From contig SJRY01000320.1 of the NCBI GenBank assembly GCA_011319805.1, positions 1 through 64,000 on the forward strand: a stretch of 64,000 bases of DNA, in the 5' to 3' direction. Below are positions 10,537 through 20,229 of this stretch, one piece after another. Both the position numbers and the translations under genes were made by a program. The notes beneath the pieces were generated by a model that saw only the letters and a program-made list of their open reading frames with translations, did not search any database and was not told the origin of the DNA. The first letter of the stretch is position 1. Each line of letters starts with the position of its first letter. Source of the stretch: Macrocybe gigantea (taxonomy: Eukaryota > Basidiomycota > Agaricomycetes > Agaricales > Callistosporiaceae).

Positions 10537-10763
10537 TGTTAGATTGTGTGTATTCAGGCACATTGTTGTCTCCACTAATATCAAAGATACCGAAGAACCT
10601 AGACCAAATAGTGTCTTGGGGTGAAGGTATATAGGATGAGGTGGTTGTAAATACAACTTCTAAGTTGATCCATCAGGCCTGATAGCTCAGTGGTAGAGCT
10701 ACTGGTATATGTCCAGGAGGTCCTGGGTTCAATCCCCAGTCAGAACATCTTTTCTGTTTAACA
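10537..10763 (+). repeat. TRIM 2 5' LTR
   Basis: 227 bp, TGTTAG...TTTAACA. Contains a TATATA-type box near 10627-10633 upstream of the tRNA-like unit (10676-10747) and a TTTT run after it. Confidence 0.85.
10676..10747 (+). tRNA. tRNA-like unit inside TRIM 2 5' LTR (probably pseudo)
   Basis: Same 72-nt cloverleaf as in TRIM 1. This copy carries the one LTR difference (AGAAC for AGGAC), which weakens a second acceptor pair. A and B boxes are unchanged. Confidence 0.58.
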
Positions 10764-10775
10764 GGTTATGGGCCC
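10764..10775 (+). promoter_or_regulatory. TRIM primer-binding site (half-tRNA, initiator Met)
   Basis: GGTTATGGGCCC directly follows the 5' LTR. It is the reverse complement of GGGCCCATAACC, the strongly conserved anticodon stem-loop of eukaryotic initiator tRNA-Met. Priming from the cut anticodon loop is known for Drosophila copia and yeast Ty5. The same 12 nt occur in TRIM 1 (complement of 9038-9049). Confidence 0.65.
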
Positions 10776-10834
10776 CGGGCGCTTATCAAGTGCCTCCATC
10801 CTAAAGCAGACTGATGTGCCTGATTAAGGGGCAG

Positions 10835-11061
10835 TGTTAGATTGTGTGTATTCAGGCACATTGTTGTCTCCACTAATATCAAAGATACCGAAGAACCTAG
10901 ACCAAATAGTGTCTTGGGGTGAAGGTATATAGGATGAGGTGGTTGTAAATACAACTTCTAAGTTGATCCATCAGGCCTGATAGCTCAGTGGTAGAGCTAC
11001 TGGTATATGTCCAGGAGGTCCTGGGTTCAATCCCCAGTCAGGACATCTTTTCTGTTTAACA
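10835..11061 (+). repeat. TRIM 2 3' LTR
   Basis: 227 bp, one base different from the 5' LTR. It follows the purine tract AAGGGGCAG (10826-10834), which fits a polypurine primer for plus-strand synthesis. Confidence 0.85.
10974..11045 (+). tRNA. tRNA-like unit inside TRIM 2 3' LTR (probably pseudo)
   Basis: 72-nt cloverleaf with 6 of 7 acceptor pairs, 4-bp D stem, 4-bp anticodon stem, 5-bp T stem. Followed at 11048-11051 by TTTT, a minimal pol III terminator, still inside the LTR. Confidence 0.6.
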
Positions 11062-11865
11062 TCATCAAGCAGGAGAACGAGGAGGCAGAGTGATCCTGGA
11101 TGGATTCACAGCGAATCCAGGACTTGCCAGTAGTCAATGCCCTATTAAGGGCATTCAGGAGAGCTCCAGCAGCAATGGAATCGTTGTCATCTGGGAAAGA
11201 GTAACTGACCCAGACATTATGCCGGGATGGTCCATGAGAAGTGGACTTCGCCTTCTTCTTAGGTGGTCCTGATGACTCCCCGGTTGCTTCCTTTTGCAAG
11301 GAGACAATCTTCTCAGCAGGGAGGTGTGGAAATGTTTTTGCCAGAGCTACAATAGCTTCGGCGGGGGTATTGGCTGGTTGGGCCAAGGCTTGCGCATAAG
11401 AGCGCTTGCCGGAAGATGGGCGAGTAGCCCTATTGACCGGGGGGGGCGGTCCACATCCAGGGGTCCGGGAACGAGATCACGCGCGAGGGGTGGAGGAGGG
11501 CAGTTCGGGTTCCTAGCCAGTCTCGGAGGGGGAGCGCCCTGATTTGAACGAGAGTCCTCCGGTCACACAGTACCAGAAGGAGAGTGGTGAGTGGCGGGGT
11601 CGGCAAAGCGGGTCGACTTCCTGCGAGTGGGAAGGTGCATGTTCACAATACTCTGCAAGCACGCACCGAGTTGATGCTGAGGTCCCTCCAATGTAGGGAT
11701 GGAAAACATGTTAACATCGCCAGCAGTGGCGACCAAGGCCGCAATACCCTCAGCGATGGCAAACTGGTAGCCCGCCGGAATGGAGACAAAGGCTTTGCCG
11801 ACCTTAAAGATCCAATCCTTGAGGGCAGCGAGGGACAACCAGCTTCTCTTTCCACAACCCCCACT

Positions 11866-11885
11866 TGTAAACAACTGTAAACAAC
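11866..11885 (+). repeat. tandem TGTAAACAAC repeat in LINE 5'UTR
   Basis: Two perfect adjacent copies of TGTAAACAAC 24 bp from the LINE 5' end. The same pair is present in copies 7 and 9. Each holds GTAAACA, the forkhead-factor core, so an internal promoter role is possible but unproven. Confidence 0.6.
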
Positions 11886-12035
11886 TCTCACAAATCGCAC
11901 TCCTCGTTCTACGGCAACAACACTTGGGACGATCTTTGATCAGGTTGCAGATCCGGATACCTATATCCTTGAGCACTCCCGTTCTTAAAATCGCGAAAAT
12001 CGGCTGAAAATCCACCGATTTATTAGAGTTTTTCA

Positions 12036-13888
12036 ATGAGCGACGATCCGCTCAACATTGTTGGCAGCGGTGGGCCTCCACCGCTAAATCCGCACCCTGG
12101 GCGGACCCCCGCAGGCCCCTCTCGACTCTCCGCTCCTTCCCCTCGGGGGACAGGAGCCTTCTCTTCCAAGGCGGCGACGGTTTAATGGATACCGACGACG
12201 CTGGCCCCTCGAATCGGACTGGGTCTACCGAACCCCCCGTTCCTCCATCTCCGTCGATGCTGTCCACGGAGGCAGCCTACAATGACAATTCTATCGGTAT
12301 TGCGATCTTTCCTGAAGGGCATCGGTTCCTTCACGGCGAAGCGAAGGCCGCCACCGAGTCCCTCGCCGCCCTTAAGGATTGGATCCTCAAGGTCGGCAAA
12401 GCATCTGTCTCCATCCCGGCGGGCTACCAGTATGCCATCGCTGAGGGTATTGCGGCCTTTGGTCGCTACTGCTGGCGATGTTAGCATGTTCTCCGTCCCT
12501 ACTCTTCAGGGACCTCAGCATGAACTCGGAGCACGCTTGCAGAGTATTGTAAATGCGCACCTTCCTCGCGCGGGAAATCAACTCGCTTTGCTGATCCCGC
12601 CACTCATCACTCCCCTCTGGTACAGTGCGACCGGAGGACTCACGTTCGAATCAGGGCACCCCACCTCCGAGACCGGCTCGGAACCCAAACCGCCTCCTCC
12701 ACCCCTCGTGCGCAATCTCGTTCCCGGACTCCTGGATGTGGACCGCCTCCTCCGGTCAATAGGCTACTCGCCCATCTTCCGCAAGCGCTCCTATGCGCAA
12801 GCCCTGGCCCAACTGGCCAACACTCCTGCCGAGGCTATTGTAGCCCTGGCAAAGACATTCCCACACCTCCCCACAGAGAAGATTGTCTCCTTACAAAAGG
12901 AAGCAACCGGGGAGCCGTCTGGACCACCTAAGAAGAAGGCGAAGTCCACCTCTCACAGACCATCCCATCGTAACGTCCGGGTCAGTTACTCTTTTCCGGC
13001 TGACAATGATTCTGTTGCCGCCGGAGCTCTCCTTAATGCCCTTAATAGGGCATTGACCACTGGTAAGTCCTGGATTCGATGCGAATCTATCCAGGATCAT
13101 TCCGCCTCCTCGTTCTCTTGCTTGATGACGAGGGTGGCATCTCCGAAAGACCTCAGCATTTTGCGTGAGGCCCTCTCCGCTGTGCTCCAGCAGGATCTAC
13201 TGTCGAGCTCGCAATCCCGACGAGCGTTTCTTATTTGAAACTGCTCGACGTTCCCTATTTCAATGCCGATGGTAGCATTATCACTGCCCGGCAGGCTTAC
13301 AAGATTCTCCGAGACTCTTCCTTCTCGGATCTCATTACTCTCGTTGGGGTACCGCGTGTCATGTGCAACTCCAAGAATTCTGATACTGCAACTGTCTGGT
13401 TCAACATCGAAGACACGTCAACTGGCCAGAATGTAAAGGCTCTGGACAATTGTACAGTTATGGTCAGGAATTGGCGTTGCCAATTCAAGGCCGCTCTGTC
13501 TTCGCCGGGAGTTCCTCTTTGCGAACGCTGCTGGCGCTGGGGGCACTCTGCGTTGAAGTGCAACCAGCAATCTCTCCGCTGCCCGATCTGTGGGGAATCT
13601 CACAGAAAGGAACACCATCGTACCCTGGCGTCGTGCTGCAAGGCTCGACCCAAGGCTAACCCTCCTCGCGAGGCTACTCCGGCGGGCCAGCCCTGCCCTC
13701 ATCCTCCTAAGTGTCTCAGCTGCAGCCGAGACCATTCCACTGATGACCGGAAGTGTCCCTTCTGGAAAAATCGCTTTGATCCAGATTGGATCAAGGAACA
13801 CTATAAGCTGGTACGTGATTGCAAATGATCAGGTAGCAATCATTCTAATGCCTCCCCGCAGTGTAATGCGGAGGCCGACGCATCATGA
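12036..13888 (+). pseudogene. LINE ORF1 gag-like, frameshifted
   Basis: Starts at ATG 12036 (MSDDPLNIV...), the same start as copies 7 and 9. It has the N-terminal Pro/Ser-rich region, the PEGHRFLHGEAKAATESLAA block, Pro-rich spacer, PPKKKAKS basic stretch and three cysteine motifs, ending at TGA 13886-13888. Frame is disturbed near 12135, 12460 and 13170, and a CGA-to-TGA nonsense lies at 13826-13828. The last clean segment (13235-13828) contains all the zinc knuckles. Confidence 0.85.
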
Positions 13889-16313
13889 GTGTCTCCTCAG
13901 GTAGCACAGCCTCGGCTGTGGTCCCTGGTTCAAGGGGACGCTCATTGATTTCTTCTTTTCATATTTTCTCTCAGAATGTAAATAGAAAATATGTACACAT
14001 GGACATGCTCCTCTCTACTCTCGGGAGGGATTATGATATTCTGTTTTTCCAAGAACCGCTTGGAATCTCATAAGACACGCTCCGTCTGCCCTCAATGTTG
14101 AGGGCGAGGCAGTAATTGGTGGTCCCACTCATCCAGACTGGACCTGTATCATCCACCGATCATCTCTCGAGGATCCTCCTCAGGGTATGGCCTACGTACA
14201 TAACAGGCTTCATCGCCTGCGTCCATCCCTTCGTCATGACCTAGTTGATAGTCGCGACCTTATGATTGTTAGCTTTGCCACCCCTGGCGACCCTCTCTTT
14301 CTCGCTAATGCATACTCTGATGTGGATGCTAGCGCCATCCGTCTCTTGCATGATTGTGCAGAGCGTCCCGATTTCCCCAACTTGATTTATCTCGGAGGGG
14401 ACTTCAATTGTCATTATGAACTCTGGGATGGAGTTCATAATTCGCAGCGGTCTCGAGGAGAGATGCTGTGTAATGCAGCTCTTGACCTCGGTCTAGAATG
14501 GTCAGAACCTAGTAATCCTGGACTGACTTTCATTTCACATAACCCGGAGCTTCAGCCCTCGGTTATCGACCTGATGTTCGTCCCTATCGATAGTGGGGAT
14601 TGTCATCCTCGCATGATAGATGCTCTCAAGCTAACATCGGACCATGTACCGATGTCACTTGTACTGGACGTTCCTCTGCTAGACTTATCCATCTAGCGAC
14701 GAACGTTAAGCAAAGACAGCGTGCCGGAGTTTATCTCCGATATTGCTGGTGATCTTCTCGGAATGGACAGTGTCCCTATCGAGACTAACAACGACCTCGA
14801 GAGTGTCCTGTCGACACTATCGAAGGCCATTGATCGAGCCTGGAATCGACATTCTAAGGAATGTAAGCTCTCAAAACGGAGTAAGGGTTGGTGGAACCAG
14901 CACTGCTCTGAGACTCTTGATACTTTCAGACAAACCCGGTCTGAAAGAGATCATCGCATCTGGCGGCGAGCTGTCAAAGATGCTAAACGTGCCTTCTTTG
15001 ATCAACAGATCAAGGAAGTTGCAGAAAAGTCTCATTGTCCATGGGATTTAGCTGCATGGACGAAACAGAGACCTCTACCTGACTACGAAGCTATCTCTTT
15101 CCAGGGACAGCCTTGCAACTCTATCGAAGCGCTTTGGAGTGTGCTTGATAAGTCTTATAATGCTGCATCTGACCGTGCAGTTAACTTGGACCACCTCAAT
15201 GACCTTGAAGCGCATCCAGAGCGGGATTGGGTCCCGTTCTCTGCTACAGAGCTCCGAGAGTCCTTGGAGCCCTGTAGCAATACATCGGCTCCGGGACCAG
15301 ATCATCTGTCTTGGAGCCATGTCAAGCAGCTTGTAAAATTCCCTCACATAGCTGCATTTATCTTAAACATTTCCAATGCATGTTTAGACCTGGGGCATTG
15401 GCCCTCTTACTTCAAGCAGAGCTTGTCCGTTATCATTCCGAAGCCTGGCAAACATGCATACGATACCCCAAAAGCCTTTCGTCCGATTGTGCTTTTGAAC
15501 ACCCTCGGCAAGCTTGTCGAAAAGATGCTGGCACGACGTATGCAATACGAAGCGACCAAGTTTGCTGTCTTCGATCCGAAGCAGTTCGGCGGTATCCGTC
15601 AGAATTCTACTGAGGATGCCGGAGTCTTCCTTACCCATATCATCCGTCAGGGATGGTCTAAGGGATTTAAAACGAGTGTCATTGCCTTTGATATCACTCA
15701 GTATTTCCCTTCACTTAACCATCGCATGTTAGTGAAGATTCTTCAACACGGAGGCTTTGCACGACAAGTGTCAAAGTTCTTTGAATCATACTTCGTCGGG
15801 CGCAAGACTTCTTACGCCTGGCATAGTGCCATCTCTCCAGAGTTTGATGCCGACGTTGGAGTCGGTCAAGGCTCTGCACTCTCTCCAGTATTGTCAGCGC
15901 TCTACTTAGCGCCAGTGCTGAAACTATATCAGAAAACTGGTGACATGCCAGTAATCATGTCATTCGTCGATGATGGACTGATCATCGCTCAGTCCAAATC
16001 CACATCGGACAATGTTCCGAAACTGCAGAGGGCGAAGCTTGTGACAGAGAATGGGCTTTATGCTCGCTGCGCACGACTTGCATGCGGCCATGCCCCGATC
16101 AATGCGTATTGGGCACGGTTTAATTTCGTGGAGAGTGACTTATGCTCTTGCGGACGAGGGCCCGAAGACTCCGTCCATGTCATGACTCAGTGCCACAACT
16201 GGCACAGGCCAACTGAATGCCAGTTCGACGCATTTGTGTGTCACTGGTTTATCAAGTACCTCGCATCCAACAAGGCAGTGGGGGCTTTTATTCTGGATCC
16301 AGGCAGTGTGTGA
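13885..16313 (+). pseudogene. LINE ORF2 with in-frame 1.5-kb deletion
   Basis: Endonuclease, RT palm and C-terminal zinc motif, with the RT thumb and RNase H removed. The start overlaps the ORF1 stop as ATGA. A one-base deletion near 14058 and a TAG at 14694-14696 break the N-terminal half; GGDFNCHYELWD and SDHVPM are visible. From 14721 to 16313 the frame is open for 530 codons: RT through FVDDGLIIAQ, then at about 16036 LQRA is joined in frame to KLVTENGLY, followed by the intact CSCG...H...C motif and normal stop. The enzyme would be dead. Confidence 0.85.
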
Positions 16314-16710
16314 CTGCCGTTCTGTAGCGGAGATCACCCGGGGCAACCTAGGCAATCTTAGAGCAGTAGGATCAGCGACCGAAGCGCTGATCGAGCACTA
16401 TGCGAACTGCAAACTTTGCAACAGCATCCATTATAGGTCCTTTTGGACCTTTTACATGGAATTGACCACAACTGGCCCTTCGGGGCTGGGGACGGGGCTC
16501 TAGCAAGTGAGTACACATGAACTCGAGTCTTATAGCTCGATTGCGGGCACGAGAGAGCAGGGCAGTGCAGCCCTCTATGTATTTTCCTTCAGTCTGGTTT
16601 GGATCGGACTCATTGTATTTATAGTAGGTACCTGCATATATTTACAAGCGGACTGCCATCGTGCACCGCTATATAAATTGTTGATTTAAAAAAAAAAAAA
16701 AAAAAAAAAA

Positions 16711-16830
16711 CTAATATCAAAGATACCGAAGTACCTAGACCAAATAGTGTCTCAGGGTGAAGGTATATAGGATGAGGTGGTTGTAAATACAACTTCTAAG
16801 TTGATCCATCAGGCCTGATAACTCAGTGGT
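16711..16830 (+). mobile_element. TRIM LTR fragment
   Basis: About 120 bp matching the interior of the TRIM LTR from CTAATATCAAAG to CTCAGTGGT. It is cut on the left by the LINE poly(A) and on the right in the middle of the A box, where the SINE-like element starts. A few transitions mark it as older than TRIM 1 and 2. Confidence 0.82.
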
Positions 16831-17594
16831 AAGGGGCTGGTTGGCATAGCGATAAATGCAGTCAGGTAGACCTGTGGATGTGGCAATCCATGAAGCCACA
16901 GGTTCTAGTCCTGGAGGTGGCATCTTCAGGTTTGCATTTGGAAGTGTCCAGAGCTAGTTCTACATAATGCAAGCAGGAAGTATCATGACCCTATGACAGT
17001 TGTTCCCACGAGAGAGGTGACTTGGTCATATGACTAAGCAGCTGGCATGTGACATAAGCTGGGTTATACATCACATATGTGACTTACCCCACAATGTAGG
17101 TCAAGTGTCACATGACCAGGTTTCCCTTGGTGTGGATGGCCTTGGGATGTAAGTGCTGGACAATGCCTTAATCTGGCAGACCACATGTGATTCCCAATCT
17201 TAAAAGGTAGGGGCGAAAGGATAAGGGACCATACCAGGAATTAGGCTGATAACCACCCGATGGCATTTGAGCCAACAGGGTATCCGGTAAAGTGGGAGCC
17301 ATTGGTGATGATCACAAACTGGTTAGTCACCTGCAGTATGTCACCTGCTTAAGTTGGTGGAAGCAGATCCAGACCTGTTCAGTAAGGGCTTCCCTGTGAG
17401 AACCTGTCATAGGAAGACCATGGACCTTGCTGTGATATCGGATGCCAGTCTGGGAGGCATGTGGCAAGACAGAGACCTTGGCAGATGGGATCCATGCACA
17501 TGATGCATCTGTGAACCATCTGCTGAGGAATGGAAGGCAGGCACGGAGTAGTGACCTGGATACTGCTGGGCCATAGCAAGACTGGACAGTCTCC
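16831..17594 (+). mobile_element. long tRNA-derived SINE-like element, copy 2
   Basis: About 764 bp matching copy 1 at 3475-4411 from the head to the ACAGTCTCC stretch, where the poly(T) of an inverted LINE interrupts it. A box TGGCATAGCGATAAATGC (16842-16859) and B box GGTTCTAGTCC (16901-16911) are conserved. Many CG-to-TG/CA differences from copy 1 show decay. No coding potential. Confidence 0.72.
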
Positions 17595-20032
17595 TTTTTT
17601 TTTTTTTTTTTTTAAATCAACAATTTATATAGCAGTGCCTGGTGGCAGTCCGCTTGTAAATACACAACGGTACCTACTATAAATACGACTAGTCTGATCC
17701 AACCAGACTGAAGAAAAATACATTGAGGGCTGCAATGCCCTGTTCCTCATGCCCGCGCTCGAGCTGCACGACCCGAGCTTATGCATACTCACTTGCTTGA
17801 GCACCGTCCCCCAGCCCCAAAGGGCCAGTTGTGGTCAATTCCATGTAAAAGGTCCAACAGGACCTATAACGAATGCTGTCGCAGAGTTTGGGATTCGCAT
17901 AATGCTCGGTTAGCGCTTGGGTCGCTGGTCCGACTGTTTTAAGATTGCCTAGGTTGCCCTGGGCGATCTCCGCTACAGACAGCAGTCACCCACCGCCTGG
18001 ATCCGGAATGAAAGCACCTGCGGCCTTGTTAGCTGCTAGGTACTTAATAAACCAGTGATGCACAAATGCATCGAATTGGCGTTCAGTTGGCCTGTGCCAG
18101 TTACGGCACTGAGTCATAAACGTAGACGGGGTCTTCAGCCCCTTGTCCACAAGAGCATAGATCACTCTCTACGAAGTTGAACCATGCCCGATACGCATTG
18201 ATCAGTGCATGGCTGCATGCAAGGCATGCACAGCAAGCGTAAAGTTTGTTCTTTGTCACTAATTTCATAAAGCCCATTCTCTTACAAGAGGGGCATTCAT
18301 AGGAGTTTGGCTTTCCTGCTTCATGAAAGCGGAACATGGAAGAGCCAATATATTTCTTGTTCCCAGAATTCTGGAGCCAAGTGTTATGCATGTCATCATC
18401 AGCCTCTTTTCGAAGGCCATCGGTGGTGTAGAGTGGGCGAAGCCCCAGGGGAACGTTGAGGCTCCGAGCCAATTCGTGAGCCTCAACCTGTATTGCCCAC
18501 TTCCACCTGGAAGGGACATGCCAGAATTCAACCCGGTGCTGCTCTGACTCTGAGAGCCAGGCTTCCAATGATCTGTGCAGTGCAATGGAGTGCAACTGCA
18601 CAGAGTGAGGATTACAGTCGATGATGTGATTGATTGCATTCATCGAATCTAAAAAACACACAACAGAATTAACTCCATCTTGTGTGATAGCCTTTTGGAT
18701 CACCATTCGCAATCCAATAAGCTCAGCGTCGTCACTCATTGACTTACCAACTGGCTGACGAAACTCAGAAACTAGGCTGCCCTCGCGATAAACACGTGAG
18801 CGGAAACAGACTGCTTCAGTAACACTTCTGCTTTCATGGGCATGGAGCCATCACTACTCACATAAGAGCAATCAGGCTCAGCCATGCACTCAGTGAGTGC
18901 TTGGTCGAGTGATGCACGATAAGCCTTGACTGAGTCCTCATCTCGGCCAAGCAGCTTATGAATCTCAAAGCGGCTGCCAAACTTGTTGACAAATCGCCTG
19001 CCCGGATTATTTGCATCAGCAAAATAATCCGTGGTTAAGAAGAGTGGTAGTTTAAGGTCCACCAGATCCTTGAGTGGGGACTTGAGCAATGAATGCTGTC
19101 TGTCTGATAAAGCAGTGAGATTTCTCACTTTAGATGGATCACCCCAGCTGAGGCAGGCATACTAATTGACCTGAGAGCATGTCTCAGATTGGAATTGGCG
19201 AGGCAGGTGGAGGACCCAACCTTCAGCCTTTTAATGAACCTGCCAATAGGTTCGACACAGGCCATTGTCTCAGCTGCACCCTTGGGAGTGGTGCAAAACT
19301 GTCCATTAATCCAAATGCAAGCTTTACGCTGCATCTGGCGTAATTGTTTCAATAGTGCGACATTATGCATGCCATTGAAATTCCATAATAAACAGCCATA
19401 TGTTGCGATTGGTCACGTGCACAACAGGTAAAGGATGCGTTGCTGTTGAGGGGCTAAGCCTTGCACAGAATTGCCCAACATTTGAAAGGCTCTGGCCATA
19501 GTCAGGGCCTTTGTAGCATAGAAACAAACATGCTCCTTAAAGAATAGGCGCGCATCCAAGAAGAACCCAAGGTATCGCCAGATATCCTTGGGTCGAAGCG
19601 GGGTATTGCCCATAAACAGAGCAAATCCCAAGTCAATAGACGGACGAGGGTCCACACTATTGCACGAAAAATGCTGTAGTTCAGTCTTGTTATGTTCAAC
19701 AACAAGACCAAATCAGTGAAGAGGTTATGTACAGATGCATAAGCTCTCTGCAGTTTCGGAACATTGTCCACTGTGGATTTGGACTGAGCAATGATCAGTC
19801 CATCATCAACAAATGACATGATAACTGGCAAATCACCAGTCTTCTGGTATAACTTCAGCACCAGCACTAAATAAAGCGCAGACAGTACCGGGGAAAGTGC
19901 AGAGCCTTGGCCGACACCCACATCAGCATCGAACTCTGGAGAGATAGCGCTGCACCAGCATAAGAAGTTTTGCGCCTGATGAAATAAGATTCAAAAAACT
20001 TTGACACTTGTCGTGCAAAGCCTCCATGTTGG
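17595..20032 (-). mobile_element. Tad1-like LINE, copy 6 (5'-truncated, inverted)
   Basis: Minus-strand LINE with its 3' tail at 17595-17613 (poly T), 3'UTR to about 17985, and ORF2 back into the RT fingers, where it stops at about 20032 against the 5' end of copy 7. The tail is inserted in SINE copy 2. Confidence 0.9.
17986..20032 (-). pseudogene. LINE ORF2 C-terminal two-thirds, broken
   Basis: Carries RT from just upstream of the VSKFFESY block, an FVDD box near 19800-19811, RNase H (YVSSDGSMP near 18855, then SDDAELIGLR at 18739 and CFLDSMNAINHI near 18650) and the C-terminal zinc motif near 18150, ending at TGA (complement of 17986-17988). Frameshifts fall near 19915, 19710, 19510, 19140, 18770 and 18120. 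Dead copy. Confidence 0.85.
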
Positions 20033-20229
20033 AGGCTTCTCTTTCCACAACCCCCACTTGTAAACAACTGTAAACAACTCTCACAAATCGCACTCCTCAT
20101 TCTACGGTGACGACACTTGGGACGATCTCTGATCAGGTTGCAGATCCGGATACCTATATCCTTGAGCACTCCCCGTTTTTAAAATCGCGAAAATCGGCTG
20201 AAAATCCACTGATTTATTAGAGTTTTTCG

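Larger units (their letters stand above)
10537..11061 (+). mobile_element. TRIM (mini LTR retrotransposon) copy 2
   Basis: Full 525-bp TRIM: LTRs 10537-10763 and 10835-11061, internal region 10764-10834. Flanked by a perfect 5-bp direct duplication TCATC (10532-10536 and 11062-11066), the size typical of LTR-retrotransposon integrase. The two LTRs differ at a single base (CAGAACA versus CAGGACA), so insertion is recent. It sits inside ORF1 of LINE copy 4. No ORF; it must be mobilised in trans, presumably by a copia-type element judging by the TGTTA/TAACA ends and primer site. Confidence 0.9.
9277..11835 (-). mobile_element. Tad1-like LINE, copy 4 (inverted, partial)
   Basis: Minus-strand LINE segment running from mid ORF1 (11835) to the endonuclease (9277), interrupted by TRIM 2 at 10537-11061. 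With copy 3 it forms an inverted repeat of about 2 kb per arm centred on TRIM 1. Its ORF1 end abuts, through a 6-bp filler, the true 5' end of LINE copy 5. Confidence 0.88.
9771..11835 (-). pseudogene. LINE ORF1, split by TRIM 2
   Basis: ORF1 lacking its first ~115 codons. It starts inside the conserved SLAALKDWIFKVGKAF block, then the Pro-rich spacer, basic PPKKKAKS stretch, and the three cysteine motifs, with a TAG in the WRWGH knuckle (near 10122). TRIM 2 splits it within the codons for SSFSCLMM. Removing the 525-bp TRIM and one copy of TCATC restores the sequence found in the other copies, so the insertion is clean. Confidence 0.85.
11842..16710 (+). mobile_element. Tad1-like LINE, copy 5 (5'-complete, internally deleted)
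   Basis: LINE with the family's 5' end (GCTTCTCTTTCC at 11842), 5'UTR to 12035, ORF1, ORF2, a 3'UTR with the AGGTCC/GGACCT hairpin, and a 23-nt poly(A) (16688-16710). About 1.5 kb is deleted inside ORF2 near 16036. The poly(A) runs straight into a TRIM LTR fragment. No target duplication: the left flank is inverted LINE, the right flank LTR. Confidence 0.9.

Noticed and set aside
8768..11045. Four genuine host tRNA genes
   Set aside because: The four cloverleaves are at the same position inside four LTRs of the same mobile family, U33 is A, and the acceptor has a mismatch. They are part of the TRIM, though transcription is plausible.
11842..12035. HDV-like ribozyme at the LINE 5' end
   Set aside because: The first bases do not form the nested double pseudoknot pairing on inspection; the shared 5' end is better explained by transcription start.
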